64,000 bases of DNA from an uncultured Anaeroplasmataceae bacterium (GTDB lineage: Bacteria > Bacillota_I > Bacilli_A > Acholeplasmatales > Anaeroplasmataceae). The position numbers were made by a program, and so were the translations under genes. Positions 26,860-35,959 of the stretch are shown here, piece after piece (position 1 is the first letter of the stretch; each line of letters begins with the position of its first letter). Where the stretch lies: NCBI GenBank assembly GCA_910584005.1, contig CAJTXR010000001.1:62001-126000 (forward strand), given 5' to 3'. A model generated the notes under the pieces. The model saw only the letters and a list, made by a program, of their open reading frames with translations. It had not been told where the DNA came from and did not search any database.

Positions 26860-27510
26860 ATGAAGAAAAGAAGAATTATCTATGGGAGTACTCTTATTTC
26901 CTTTCTCATTCTTATTTTAGTAGGCGTTCTATGTTTTTTCTTGATTCCCCGCATAACTTATCACTATGAACAAACTACAGAAAGCTATTCTGTCCATAAG
27001 GTTTATGGAAATGCGAAGAGTTATACAATTCAGTCCGATATTCAATCAAAACCGATAACTAAAATCAATGCTCGTGCCTTTATGGATAAAACCAATCTAC
27101 GAAAGATAGAATTGAAAGAAACGATAACAGAAGTTGAACGAATGAGTTTTAAGAATTGCAAGAAACTTGAAAAAATAGATCTTACTCATATTGAAACCAT
27201 TGGTAGAAATGCGTTTCAGGGTTGTATCAGTCTTGAAGATGTGAGTATAGAAGCAAGATATATTGATGGGGGAGCATTTATGGAATGTAAGAATTTATCA
27301 ACTATTACTTTAAATCGAACCTCTATAATCGGATCTTATGCTTTTGCATATACAAACATTGAGGAGATTATCATTCCTTCCACTTGCCATACCCTAGGAG
27401 TAGATGCCTTTTATCAATGTAGTAATTTGAAGAAAATTATTGTAAAATCTCCAAATTTAAAAAATAATGCGTATTTAAATTCTTTAGACATCGTAGAATT
27501 TTTGGTTTAG
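26860..27510 (+). CDS. Membrane-anchored BspA-type leucine-rich-repeat protein
   Basis: A 216-residue protein with an N-terminal hydrophobic anchor (about 5-27) and an extracellular LRR_5 (BspA-like) domain. Repeats such as INARAFMDKTNLRKIEL, IGRNAFQGCISLEDVSI and LGVDAFYQCSNLKKIIV recur at about 20-25 residue spacing. BspA-type repeats mediate binding to host proteins or other cells in gut and oral bacteria. I chose ATG 26860, behind AAAGGGGGAG, over the upstream in-frame ATG at 26815, which lies inside the ABC gene. It lies 13 bp after the ABC exporter genes and is probably co-transcribed. Confidence 0.85.
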   Translation: MKKRRIIYGSTLISFLILILVGVLCFFLIPRITYHYEQTTESYSVHKVYGNAKSYTIQSDIQSKPITKINARAFMDKTNLRKIELKETITEVERMSFKNCKKLEKIDLTHIETIGRNAFQGCISLEDVSIEARYIDGGAFMECKNLSTITLNRTSIIGSYAFAYTNIEEIIIPSTCHTLGVDAFYQCSNLKKIIVKSPNLKNNAYLNSLDIVEFLV

Positions 27511-27512
27511 GC

Positions 27513-27541
27513 TTTTCAAGCATAATCCTTTATGCTATAAT
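27513..27541 (+). promoter_or_regulatory. Extended -10 promoter of the degV-family gene
   Basis: TTTTCA, 17 bp, then TATAAT (27536-27541) preceded by TGC, an extended -10 configuration. Confidence 0.6.
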
Positions 27542-27565
27542 AGAAATATCCTAGGAGGAATATGA

Positions 27566-28450
27566 ATGAAAGATTTTGTTATTATTTCAGATGGGGCATG
27601 TGACTTATCTGATGATGCCGTAAAAGAACTAGGGGTTAGAGTTGTACCATTTTATGTTGCTTTTGAACAAGATAAATATTTAAAAGAAAAAGTAGATGTT
27701 GGTGTGCAGGAGTTTTACCAAATGTTAGTGGATCAGCCTTCTGTATTTCCTAAGACATCTATGCCTACAGCAAATGACTATATGAGTGAGTTTGACAAAG
27801 CGTATCAAGAGGGATATGATATTGTTTGTGTCACCATTTCAAAAAAATTTAGTGGCTCACTGAATTCCGCTTTAATGGCACGAGATATGTTCTTAGAGGA
27901 ACATGCAGATGCCAAAGTTGAAATTATAGATTCAACATTGCTTTCCTGCCCACAGGGACTTCTCGTTCGGGAGATGGCAAGAATGAAGAAGGATGGGTTA
28001 TCTTTTAATGAAACTATTAAACGAGCAAACGAATTAAAAGATACAGGACGATGCTATTTTACGATTAATGGATTGTCTTACTTACAACATGGCGGAAGAA
28101 TTGGAAAATTGACTTCCATTGTGGGAAATATCTTTAAAGTGGCCCCTTTAATTATTGCAAAGGATGGAGAAATTCATTCGGGAGGGATTGCTCTTTCAAG
28201 AAAACGAGCAATTATGAAAATATTTGATAAATTTGCAAGTATTATTAAAAAACATAATTTGAATTTAGAGGATTACCTCATTGAAGTGGGATATGGATAT
28301 TCATTAGAAGAAGGCAAGGATTTGGCTATTAAATTTGAAGAAATCTTTCATAAAAAGATAGAATTAATGGATCAAATTGGAGCTACGATATCTGTTCATA
28401 CAGGACCATATCCAATTGGAATTGCCTTTATTAAAAAATATGATGCATAA
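27566..28450 (+). CDS. DegV-family fatty-acid-binding protein
   Basis: A 294-residue DegV protein. The family binds a fatty acid, and FakB-type members present it to the kinase FakA. Typical features are the start FVIISDGACDLSDD, KTSMPTANDYMSEF, VCVTISKKFSGSLNSA, the LLSCPQGLLV helix and HTGPYPIGIAF near the end. Which fatty acid it carries is not readable from sequence, and no fakA gene is in the window. It has its own extended -10 promoter and an AGGAGGAA site. The terminator behind it overlaps the leader of the next gene. Confidence 0.92.
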   Translation: MKDFVIISDGACDLSDDAVKELGVRVVPFYVAFEQDKYLKEKVDVGVQEFYQMLVDQPSVFPKTSMPTANDYMSEFDKAYQEGYDIVCVTISKKFSGSLNSALMARDMFLEEHADAKVEIIDSTLLSCPQGLLVREMARMKKDGLSFNETIKRANELKDTGRCYFTINGLSYLQHGGRIGKLTSIVGNIFKVAPLIIAKDGEIHSGGIALSRKRAIMKIFDKFASIIKKHNLNLEDYLIEVGYGYSLEEGKDLAIKFEEIFHKKIELMDQIGATISVHTGPYPIGIAFIKKYDA

Positions 28451-28451
28451 G

Positions 28452-28478
28452 TAGGCTTCTTCATGAAGCCTATTTTTC
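28452..28478 (+). terminator. Intrinsic terminator of the degV-family gene
   Basis: TAGGCTTC (28452-28459) pairs with GAAGCCTA (28465-28472), followed by five Ts. Confidence 0.85.
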
Positions 28479-28495
28479 GATAAGGAGGAAAAAAC

Positions 28496-29581
28496 ATGAA
28501 AAACTTAAAAAAAATACTTCCCAAGTTGATCTTTTTTCTTGTGATTTCTATTGTAGTTTTAATTGTTTTGTTTTCCTTAAATGATATTGAAGAGATAGGA
28601 AAAGTACTTCAAAATGTTCAGTGGCGATGGCTTTCCTTTTGCTTTTTGTTTTTGCTGTTTTACTTATTGTTCAACCCAGTTCCTTTGGTTTTACTAGGTC
28701 ATTCTAAGACAAATGAAAGTGTATCTACTTTGGATTCTTACATGATTGGGACAATTGAATATTTTTTTAATGGATTAACTCCGTTTTCTTCAGGAGGACA
28801 ACCTTTTCAAATCTATTCTTATAAAAAAATAGGAGTTAGCTTGTCTAGAGGTTCAGGCTTGATTTTAATGAATTTCGTTATTAATCAAATCGCTATTGTA
28901 ATATTATGTTTATGCTCCCTTTTTTTCTTCAATACCTTAACACAAGGAGTACCCCATTTAATCGTTATGATTTTGGTTGGTTTATTCATAAATATACTCA
29001 TTTTAACAATATTTTGTTCCGTAGGAATATCAAAAACAATACGAAATTTATTAAATCGTATTGTACGATTCTTCTTAACTAGAAAAATGTTTAAGGGAAA
29101 ATTAGAAAAGTATATATCAGTGTTTGAAGAATACTGTCAAGGAGCTCAAAATACTTTTAAAAGTTTGTTTGGGATGAAACTTAAATTTTTGATTAGTCTT
29201 CTTGCTAAACTAATAGGATTAATTTGTTATTACATGATTCCATTTTTTATCTTACTTGCATTAGATATAGAAGTAAAAGCAAAAGATATTGCATTGATTA
29301 CTGCAATGACTACTTTCGCTATTGCTATGACATGTTATATTCCAACTCCTGGAGCTTCTGGTGGAATTGAATTTGCCTTTCAGTCCTTATTTGTGACTTT
29401 AATTCCGGCAATGACTTCATCTGTTGCTGCATCTGGAATGCTGATATGGCGATTGATTACTTATTATTTTTTAATGTTTGTTAGTTTGATCTGCTATTTT
29501 ATCTTTGAACAGGTTATCGCAAGAAGACACAGAAAAATCAAAAAAGAGCAGAATTTAAATCAAGAAGAATGCATAGAATAA
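28496..29581 (+). CDS. UPF0104/LPG-synthase-TM-like membrane protein
   Basis: The 361-residue product has about eight hydrophobic segments and belongs to the YbhN/UPF0104 family, which includes the flippase part of MprF. Typical sequences are FNGLTPFSSGGQPFQ (near 95-110) and PTPGASGGIEFAF (near 283-295). It lacks the cytosolic synthase domain of MprF, so it is more likely a lipid flippase or transporter than an aminoacyl-lipid synthase. It starts behind AAGGAGGAAA and is followed by a strong terminator. Confidence 0.88.
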   Translation: MKNLKKILPKLIFFLVISIVVLIVLFSLNDIEEIGKVLQNVQWRWLSFCFLFLLFYLLFNPVPLVLLGHSKTNESVSTLDSYMIGTIEYFFNGLTPFSSGGQPFQIYSYKKIGVSLSRGSGLILMNFVINQIAIVILCLCSLFFFNTLTQGVPHLIVMILVGLFINILILTIFCSVGISKTIRNLLNRIVRFFLTRKMFKGKLEKYISVFEEYCQGAQNTFKSLFGMKLKFLISLLAKLIGLICYYMIPFFILLALDIEVKAKDIALITAMTTFAIAMTCYIPTPGASGGIEFAFQSLFVTLIPAMTSSVAASGMLIWRLITYYFLMFVSLICYFIFEQVIARRHRKIKKEQNLNQEECIE

Positions 29582-29590
29582 AGGAATATA

Positions 29591-29629
29591 AAGCTGTTAA
29601 CAAAGTAGAATTTGTTAACAGCTTTTTTA
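29591..29629 (+). terminator. Intrinsic terminator
   Basis: A perfect 14-bp stem, AAGCTGTTAACAAA (29591-29604) with TTTGTTAACAGCTT (29611-29624), and a T-run. Confidence 0.92.
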
Positions 29630-29665
29630 TAAATATGTGAAATTGTGAAAAATATAATAGACATC

Positions 29666-29694
29666 TTGCAAAATAAAAAGGAAACGATTAAAAT
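29666..29694 (+). promoter_or_regulatory. Promoter of the MarR-ABC operon
   Basis: TTGCAA (29666-29671), 17 bp, then TAAAAT (29689-29694). The same box pair and spacing occur before the T-box at 37544-37572. Confidence 0.75.
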
Positions 29695-29712
29695 AGTTAA
29701 CTAGGTAAACTA
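29694..29712 (+). promoter_or_regulatory. Putative MarR operator
   Basis: TAGTTAACTAGGTAAACTA is a 19-bp imperfect palindrome (seven of nine positions pair) immediately downstream of the -10 box. This position and the TAGTT/AACTA arms are typical of MarR-family autorepression sites. Confidence 0.6.
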
Positions 29713-29731
29713 TATTAGAGGAGATGATTAG

Positions 29732-30157
29732 ATGCAATACAAAGAGTATGCTATAAAAATTAGAATTATACAGAATAAGTTTTTTGAAAAGATGATGTTA
29801 CCTTTACAAAAAGCCAATTTGACAAAAATTGAATTTGAAATTTTAAACCGTATATTTTTTTTAAATAAGCAGACCAAAGCTACGGAGTTAGCGAAGGATT
29901 TTCAAGTTTCTTTACCTGCGATTTTACATAAGTTAGATGCCTTAGAAAAAAAAGAATTTCTAACTAAAATTATCAAAGAATCTGATAAAAGAATTAAGTA
30001 TTATTCTCTAACAGATCAAGCAAAGAAGACTTGTGAGTGGTTGCACTTAGAATATGATAAAGCAATGGAAGCATATTTTGAGGCATTGGGAGAAGAAAAA
30101 GAGCATCTATTTCGTATTTTAGATTTAACAATTCAGTTTATGGAGGATACAAAATGA
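29732..30157 (+). CDS. MarR-family transcriptional regulator
   Basis: A 141-residue winged-helix regulator. The recognition region is ATELAKDFQVSLPAILHKLDALEKK, followed by the wing residues SDKRIKYYSLT (residues about 87-97), which match the MarR DRR wing motif. It probably represses its own operon through the palindrome at 29694-29712. It overlaps the first ABC gene by four bases (ATGA), a common arrangement for drug-responsive exporters. The start follows an AGAGGAG site. Confidence 0.92.
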   Translation: MQYKEYAIKIRIIQNKFFEKMMLPLQKANLTKIEFEILNRIFFLNKQTKATELAKDFQVSLPAILHKLDALEKKEFLTKIIKESDKRIKYYSLTDQAKKTCEWLHLEYDKAMEAYFEALGEEKEHLFRILDLTIQFMEDTK

Positions 30158-31944
30158 TTAAATTATTAAAGCATTTAAATAAATGGGCCTATTTATTTAT
30201 AATCCTTGTCATTGGCCTAATTATTTTGCAAGTGTATTCTGATTTGGAATTGCCTACAAGATTAACCAACATCTTAACAACTGCGTCAAAATCAGAAGGA
30301 CTTTTATCACAGGGATTATTGACAGATCCTTTAAAAAAAGAATTCCAAAAGGATATTTTGAAAAATGGTTTAGAGATGTTGGGATTTGCTAGTTTATCGA
30401 TGCTTTCTTCAATTTTGGTTTGTTTTTTGGCCAGTAGGATTGCAGCAAGTTTTTCATATAATTTGAGGAAAGAAGTATATTCTCATATTCAGCAATTTTC
30501 TTCAAATGAAATTGACCAATTTTCAACTGCATCCTTAATTACAAGAACCACAAACGATATTACTCAAGTTCAAATGGTTGTCATTATGACACTACGAATG
30601 GGAATTGCAGCACCTACAACTGCAATTTTAGGGATTATAAAGGCAGGACGTATTGAACAAGCTGCTGAGCTCAGTTGGATTGTTGTAATTTCTGTTATTG
30701 CATTAGTTTCGTTAGTTGTTTCTATATTTTTAATTGTTTTACCAAAATTTAAACGTATCCAAGAATTTACAGATCGCTTAAATTTAGTTACAAGAGAAAA
30801 CTTAACAGGAATTCGTGTTGTTAGAGCTAACAATGCACAAGGCTATCAAGAACAAAAGTTTGCAGAAGTAAATCAAAAAGTAACGAAAACCAATATTTTT
30901 GTCAACCGAATGATGAATTTAATGATGCCAGGAATGAACATCATTATGAATGGAACGAGTTTAGCTATTTTATGGATTGGAGCTTATTTGATTCATAAAA
31001 ATCCTTTATTCTTAGGTAGTGTATTTGGATTTCAGCAGATTACAATGATGATTGTTATGGCGTTTATGCAATTAATAATGATTTTTATTATGGTTCCAAG
31101 AGGTTTGGTTTCTGCTCGTCGTGTAAGAGATGTTTTAGATGTAGTTCCTACAATCAGAACTCCAGATGAAGTTACAACTCCTAATCCAAATGTAAAAGGA
31201 GAAATTATTTATTCAGATGTTTGTTTTAGTTATCCAAATTCTAAGGAAAACGTACTAGATCATATCTCTTTTACCGCTAAGAAAGGAGATACCATCGCTA
31301 TTATCGGTTCTACTGGATCTGGAAAAAGTTCATTAATTCAGCTTCTTCCAAGATTCTTTGATGCAACAGAAGGGGAAGTATATGTTGATGGAGTGAATAC
31401 GAAGCACTATGATTTAGAAGTCTTACGTGAGAAAATTGCATTTATTGCTCAAAAGGCACTTTTATTTAAAGGAACAATTCGTTCTAATCTTAAATATGGC
31501 AAAGAAGATGCCACAGAAGAAGAAATGTTTGAAGCGTTAAAGATGGCAATGGCTTATGATTTTGTTATGTCCAGTCCAGCAGGATTAGATCAAGAGGTTT
31601 CACAGGGTGGATCCAATTTTTCTGGGGGTCAAAAACAGAGATTGTCTATCGCAAGAGCACTCATAAAAAAACCAGAAATTATTGTTTTTGATGATTCTTT
31701 CTCAGCATTAGATTTTAAAACGGATAAGACACTACGAGAAAATTTAAAACAACTTACCTATCAGCCAACGAAAGTTATCGTAGCTCAAAGAATTGGAACC
31801 ATACTTGATGCCGATTTAATCTTGGTATTGGAAAAAGGTAAAATTGTTGGTGCAGGAACGCACAAAGAATTAATCAAGAATTGTAGTGTTTATCAAGAAA
31901 TTGCTTATTCACAACTTTCAAAGGAGGAGATTGATCATGCCTAG
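30154..31944 (+). CDS. ABC exporter half-transporter under MarR control, degenerate ATP-site subunit
   Basis: A 596-residue exporter half with a six-helix membrane domain and an ATPase domain. Walker A is GSTGSGKSS and the signature is the canonical FSGGQKQR. The Walker B Glu is replaced by Asp (IIVFDDS) and the H-loop His by Gln (VAQRIG), so its own catalytic site should be inactive. It overlaps both the MarR gene and the partner exporter gene. The family is typically involved in multidrug or peptide efflux, and the MarR gene supports a stress- or drug-induced role. Confidence 0.92.
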   Translation: MIKLLKHLNKWAYLFIILVIGLIILQVYSDLELPTRLTNILTTASKSEGLLSQGLLTDPLKKEFQKDILKNGLEMLGFASLSMLSSILVCFLASRIAASFSYNLRKEVYSHIQQFSSNEIDQFSTASLITRTTNDITQVQMVVIMTLRMGIAAPTTAILGIIKAGRIEQAAELSWIVVISVIALVSLVVSIFLIVLPKFKRIQEFTDRLNLVTRENLTGIRVVRANNAQGYQEQKFAEVNQKVTKTNIFVNRMMNLMMPGMNIIMNGTSLAILWIGAYLIHKNPLFLGSVFGFQQITMMIVMAFMQLIMIFIMVPRGLVSARRVRDVLDVVPTIRTPDEVTTPNPNVKGEIIYSDVCFSYPNSKENVLDHISFTAKKGDTIAIIGSTGSGKSSLIQLLPRFFDATEGEVYVDGVNTKHYDLEVLREKIAFIAQKALLFKGTIRSNLKYGKEDATEEEMFEALKMAMAYDFVMSSPAGLDQEVSQGGSNFSGGQKQRLSIARALIKKPEIIVFDDSFSALDFKTDKTLRENLKQLTYQPTKVIVAQRIGTILDADLILVLEKGKIVGAGTHKELIKNCSVYQEIAYSQLSKEEIDHA

Positions 31945-33727
31945 ACCTATGACTATGAATCAAAAACCCAAAAGTATAAAAAAGGGATTAGGGAAGCTCA
32001 TTCCTTATATTAAACCTTATATGTTGTTTGTTGTTATTGCGATTCTATTTTCTATCATTGGAGCCTTTGGTTCTTTATTTGGACCAAAACTTTTAGGTGA
32101 AATTACAAAAGAATGCCAAAGAGTTGTTAGTGGGCAAGCCATTCGTTTTGACTATATTTTCAAAATTGGAATTACTTTAGTTTGTATTTATTGTTTGGCC
32201 GCTTTTGGTTCTTATATTGCTTCCTTTTTACTTACGGGTGTTACTCAAAAAATATCCTATAAATTACGAGAAGATATTTCTAAAAAAATCAATCGAGTAC
32301 CTTTACGATACTTTGATCGAACCAGTTATGGAGATTTGCTATCTAGAGTAACAAATGATGTAGATAGTATTAGTCAAAATTTAAATCAAAGCATGGTAAA
32401 TACATTCTCATCTGTGATTTTACTGATTGGTGTTTTTGTAATGATGTTTACAATATCATGGCAAATGACCTTTATTTGTGTTGTTTCAATTCCCTTATCT
32501 TTAATTTGTATGATTATCATTATAAAGCACTCTCAAAAGTATTTTAAAGCCCAGCAAAGAAGTCTAGGTGATTTAAATGCCCATATTGAAGAAGCCTATT
32601 CTGGACATCAAGTTATCCTTGCTTATCATCAAGAAGAAATGACATATCAAGATTTTGATCGTTGTAATCAGGCAATGAAAGCAAGTGCTTGGAAAAGCCA
32701 GTTCGCTTCTGGATTGATGATGCCAATTATGATGTTTATTGGAAATTTATCCTATATCAGTATTTGTTTTCTAGGTGGAATATTGGTTGTCAGTGGAGCT
32801 GCTGGAGTAGAATTTATTCAAATGTTTATTCAATATTCTAGAATGGCAAATCAACCATTACAAACCATTGGTCAAATTGCGAATGTCTTACAATCCTGTG
32901 CAGCAGCAAGTGAACGTGTTTTTGAATTTTTAGAAGAAGAAGAGTTATCCTTAGAAACAGCAACGCAAGTATTAGATAAAACCGAAGTTTTGGGGCATGT
33001 AGAATTTGAGCATGTTGATTTCGGATATTTACCTGATAAACAAATTATTTTTGATTTTAATTGTAAGGTTGAACCGGGAATGAAAATTGCAATTGTTGGT
33101 CCAACAGGAGCAGGAAAAACTACTTTAGTTAATTTGTTAATGCGGTTTTATGAAGTAAATGCTGGAAGTATTACAATTGATGGAATTTCAACGCAAGAGT
33201 TAACAAGAAGTAATGTTGCTAGTTTGTTTGGAATGGTTTTACAGGATACTTGGTTATTTGAAGGAACCCTTAGGGATAATTTGAAATATGGGAATGCAAA
33301 TGCAACAGATGAAGAAATCTTACATGCATTAGAGGCCTGCCATATGGATCACTATGTGAAATCCTTACCTGGTGGCCTAGATTATGTGTTTGATGAATCG
33401 GCGAATATATCTGCAGGGCAAAAACAGCTTTTGACAATTACAAGAGCCATGGTAGAAGATTCTCCTATGCTTATATTAGATGAAGCTACTTCAAGTGTGG
33501 ATACGAGAACAGAGGAATTAATCCAAAAAGCAATGGATAATTTGATGCAGGGGAGAACCTCCTTTGTCATTGCACACCGTTTATCTACAATAAAAAATGC
33601 AGATATTATTCTTGTGTTGAAAGATGGAAATATCATTGAACAAGGTAATCATGATACATTAATTGCGAAAAATGGTTTCTATGCCGATTTATATAATAGT
33701 CAGTTTGCAAATGCACAAGAGGAATAA
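31937..33727 (+). CDS. ABC exporter half-transporter under MarR control, catalytic-site subunit
   Basis: The 596-residue partner of the preceding protein. Walker A is GPTGAGKTT, Walker B MLILDEA carries the catalytic Glu, and the H-loop His is intact (IAHRLS). The signature is ISAGQKQ instead of SGGQ, so this subunit supplies Walker B to a single competent site formed with the partner's signature. The frame is open from 31886, but ATG 31937 has an AAAGGAGGAG site and gives the usual length. It overlaps the upstream gene by 8 bp. Confidence 0.92.
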   Translation: MPRPMTMNQKPKSIKKGLGKLIPYIKPYMLFVVIAILFSIIGAFGSLFGPKLLGEITKECQRVVSGQAIRFDYIFKIGITLVCIYCLAAFGSYIASFLLTGVTQKISYKLREDISKKINRVPLRYFDRTSYGDLLSRVTNDVDSISQNLNQSMVNTFSSVILLIGVFVMMFTISWQMTFICVVSIPLSLICMIIIIKHSQKYFKAQQRSLGDLNAHIEEAYSGHQVILAYHQEEMTYQDFDRCNQAMKASAWKSQFASGLMMPIMMFIGNLSYISICFLGGILVVSGAAGVEFIQMFIQYSRMANQPLQTIGQIANVLQSCAAASERVFEFLEEEELSLETATQVLDKTEVLGHVEFEHVDFGYLPDKQIIFDFNCKVEPGMKIAIVGPTGAGKTTLVNLLMRFYEVNAGSITIDGISTQELTRSNVASLFGMVLQDTWLFEGTLRDNLKYGNANATDEEILHALEACHMDHYVKSLPGGLDYVFDESANISAGQKQLLTITRAMVEDSPMLILDEATSSVDTRTEELIQKAMDNLMQGRTSFVIAHRLSTIKNADIILVLKDGNIIEQGNHDTLIAKNGFYADLYNSQFANAQEE

Positions 33728-33774
33728 TAATCTTCCAATAATCAAATAATTTATGGTGTAAAAGAGGTTACATA

Positions 33775-34086
33775 GTGGTAGATAAATATAAAGTTATAAC
33801 TCTTTGTGGGAGTACTAAATTTAAAGATGAATTCTTAAATGAACAGAAACGCTTAACATTAGAAGGAAATATTGTAATTTCTGTTGGATTTTTTGAGCAC
33901 TCTAAAGAGGATGAAGTATGGACAAAAAATACGAAAGAAATGCTGGATGACATGCATAAAAGAAAAATTGATATGGCAGATGAAATCTTTGTTATCAATA
34001 AAGATGGCTATATTGGTTCAAGCACAAAATCAGAAATAGAATATGCTACAAAAACAGGTAAGATGGTTCACTATATGGAAAATTAA
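33775..34086 (+). CDS. Small nucleoside-2-deoxyribosyltransferase-like protein
   Basis: A 103-residue protein beginning VITLCGSTKFKDEFLNEQKRL, with DMADEIFVINKDGYIGSSTKSEIEYA near the C-terminus. This is the flavodoxin-like core shared by nucleoside 2-deoxyribosyltransferase-like and related nucleotide-binding proteins. The catalytic reaction is not established for these short members. The start is a GTG at 33775 behind AAAGAGG; no better in-frame start exists. A terminator follows. Confidence 0.8.
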   Translation: MVDKYKVITLCGSTKFKDEFLNEQKRLTLEGNIVISVGFFEHSKEDEVWTKNTKEMLDDMHKRKIDMADEIFVINKDGYIGSSTKSEIEYATKTGKMVHYMEN

Positions 34087-34104
34087 ATCTTTATTACTAT
34101 AAAA

Positions 34105-34137
34105 ATGCTTTATCCATTTAGATAAAGTATTTTTTTC
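34105..34137 (+). terminator. Intrinsic terminator
   Basis: ATGCTTTATC (34105-34114) pairs with GATAAAGTAT (34121-34130, one G-T pair), followed by six Ts. Confidence 0.85.
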
Positions 34138-34197
34138 TAGTTTTGTAATATACGACCTCAAAAGACTTTTTCTCCTTATTTATACTCAACTTGTAAT

Positions 34198-34226
34198 TTG
34201 TATTTTTAAAAAATATATGATATAAT
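34198..34226 (+). promoter_or_regulatory. Promoter of the HAD-ybeY-cdd-era-recO operon
   Basis: TTGTAT (34198-34203), 17 bp, then TATAAT (34221-34226), 28 bp before the ATG at 34254. Confidence 0.65.
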
Positions 34227-34253
34227 AATCTATACTAGAAATGGGTGATGAAA

Positions 34254-35126
34254 ATGGCAAAAACAACAATAGGTATAATGTATGATTTTGATAAAACATT
34301 ATGCACAACCGATATGCAAAATTATGCATTTATAAAATTATTAGGAATGGAACCTGAAGAATTTTGGGAACTTGCTTCCATAAACACGAAAAAAAATTCG
34401 ATGGATAAAATTTTATCTTATATGTATGTCATGGTAAGGGAATGTAAAGAAAAAGGAATCAAGCTTACAGAAGAGTATTTGAAATCATTAGGAAGTTCCA
34501 TAGAGTATTTTCGTGGGGTTCAAACATGGTTTGAACGAATTAATACGTTTGGAGCTGAACTAGGTGTAAATATTGAGCATTATATTATTTCTTCAGGAAC
34601 AAAAGAAATTATAGAAGGAAGCTCTATTGCGAAGTATTTTAAGAAAATCTATGGTTGTAAATTCTTATATGATCCGAAAACAAAAGAAGCAATTTGGCCT
34701 GCAATGGCGATTAATTATACGCAAAAAACACAATACATATTTAGAATTAGTAAAGGTGCATTAGATGAGGTAGATGAGGAAAAACTAAATATGGAAATGA
34801 AGGATGTAGCTAGAGCAATTCAATATCGGAATATGATTTATATTGGAGATGGATTGACAGATATTCCTTGTATGCAACTTTTAAAGGATAAAGGTGGAAA
34901 ATCCATCGCTTTATATCAGCCTCAGTATATGCATAAGGTACTTCCTTTAGTTGATGATGGAAGAGTAAATTATGTATGTGTTGCTGATTATTCTACCAAT
35001 TCAAATCTTGAAAAAATTGTTAAATTAATGATCGAGAACATGGCTATGATTGAAAATTTAAAGAGTAGAGAAGAAAAACAATTACAAAGTTTTACGAAAA
35101 TGATGGGAGAAAGAAATGAAAATTAA
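34254..35126 (+). CDS. HAD-superfamily hydrolase
   Basis: A 290-residue haloacid-dehalogenase-type phosphatase. Motif I is YDFDKTL with the nucleophilic Asp, motif II lies in YIISSGTKEI, and motif III/IV is YIGDGLTDIPCM. A helical cap lies between residues about 20 and 110. The SerB/phosphatase-like arrangement suggests a small phosphorylated metabolite, unspecified. I chose ATG 34254, at good distance from GGGTGA, over a GTG and an ATG a few codons upstream. It overlaps ybeY by 11 bp. Confidence 0.88.
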   Translation: MAKTTIGIMYDFDKTLCTTDMQNYAFIKLLGMEPEEFWELASINTKKNSMDKILSYMYVMVRECKEKGIKLTEEYLKSLGSSIEYFRGVQTWFERINTFGAELGVNIEHYIISSGTKEIIEGSSIAKYFKKIYGCKFLYDPKTKEAIWPAMAINYTQKTQYIFRISKGALDEVDEEKLNMEMKDVARAIQYRNMIYIGDGLTDIPCMQLLKDKGGKSIALYQPQYMHKVLPLVDDGRVNYVCVADYSTNSNLEKIVKLMIENMAMIENLKSREEKQLQSFTKMMGERNEN

Positions 35127-35550
35127 TTTCTTTAATGAAACCAAAAACGATACAATCGAATATCAAAAAATTATTACTCGTGTTTTCAAAAAAATTAAAT
35201 CAAAAAAAATATTTAATATTATCTTTGTTGAAGATGATCGAATCCAAGAAATAAACAAAACCTATCGAAATATAGATCGAATTACAGATGTAATTTCTTT
35301 TGCGTTATGTGATGATTCTAATCTAGAACCTGAATTAGAAAAGGAACTTGGAGATATCTTTATTGATGTGAAACAAGCTCATCGACAGGCAGAAGAATAT
35401 GGACATGGGATTTCCCGTGAAATCGCATTTTTAGCAGTTCATGGGTACTTACATTTATGCGGATATGATCATATGACTAAAGAAGATGAAGAGATAATGT
35501 TTGCAAAACAAGAAGAGATTTTAACTATGGCAAAGCTAGAAAGGAAATAA
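35116..35550 (+). CDS. ybeY: Endoribonuclease YbeY (16S rRNA maturation)
   Basis: A 144-residue metallo-endoribonuclease with the zinc-binding signature HGYLHLCGYDH near residues 115-125 and the upstream RITDVISFAL block. It processes the 16S rRNA 3' end and takes part in ribosome quality control. The location next to cdd and era is a classic Bacillota arrangement. The start is behind a GGGAGAAAG site and overlaps the HAD gene. Confidence 0.96.
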   Translation: MKINFFNETKNDTIEYQKIITRVFKKIKSKKIFNIIFVEDDRIQEINKTYRNIDRITDVISFALCDDSNLEPELEKELGDIFIDVKQAHRQAEEYGHGISREIAFLAVHGYLHLCGYDHMTKEDEEIMFAKQEEILTMAKLERK

Positions 35551-35554
35551 AATA

Positions 35555-35959
35555 ATGAAGTATAATGAATTAATTGAACAAGCAATTTTAGGAAGAGAAA
35601 AGTCTTATTCTCCTTATTCGCATTTTAAAGTAGGTGCCGCAATATTATTGAAGAACGGAACTTATATTTCTGGCTGTAATATTGAAAATATAAGCTATGG
35701 GTTAAGCAATTGTGCGGAGCGGACAACCTTATTCAAAGTGATCTCTGAAGGGTATACAAAAGAAGATATTGTAGCTATGGCTGTTGTTGCAGATACGAAG
35801 GAGCCTGTTAGCCCTTGTGGAGCATGCCGGCAGGTAATTGCTGAATTTTTAAAGCCCGATACTCCCATTTTTTTAGCAAATCTTAATAAAGATTATAAAG
35901 AAACAAACATCAAAGAATTATTGCCTTATTGTTTTGAGGAAATTGAAAATGCAGATTGA
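35555..35959 (+). CDS. cdd: Cytidine deaminase
   Basis: A 134-residue enzyme that deaminates cytidine and deoxycytidine to the uridine forms in pyrimidine salvage. It has the start SYSPYSHFKVGAA, the catalytic CAERTTLF (Glu proton shuttle with Zn ligand) and PCGACRQVI with the remaining two zinc cysteines. The length is typical of the homotetrameric type. It overlaps era by 11 bp and starts 4 bp after ybeY. Confidence 0.96.
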   Translation: MKYNELIEQAILGREKSYSPYSHFKVGAAILLKNGTYISGCNIENISYGLSNCAERTTLFKVISEGYTKEDIVAMAVVADTKEPVSPCGACRQVIAEFLKPDTPIFLANLNKDYKETNIKELLPYCFEEIENAD

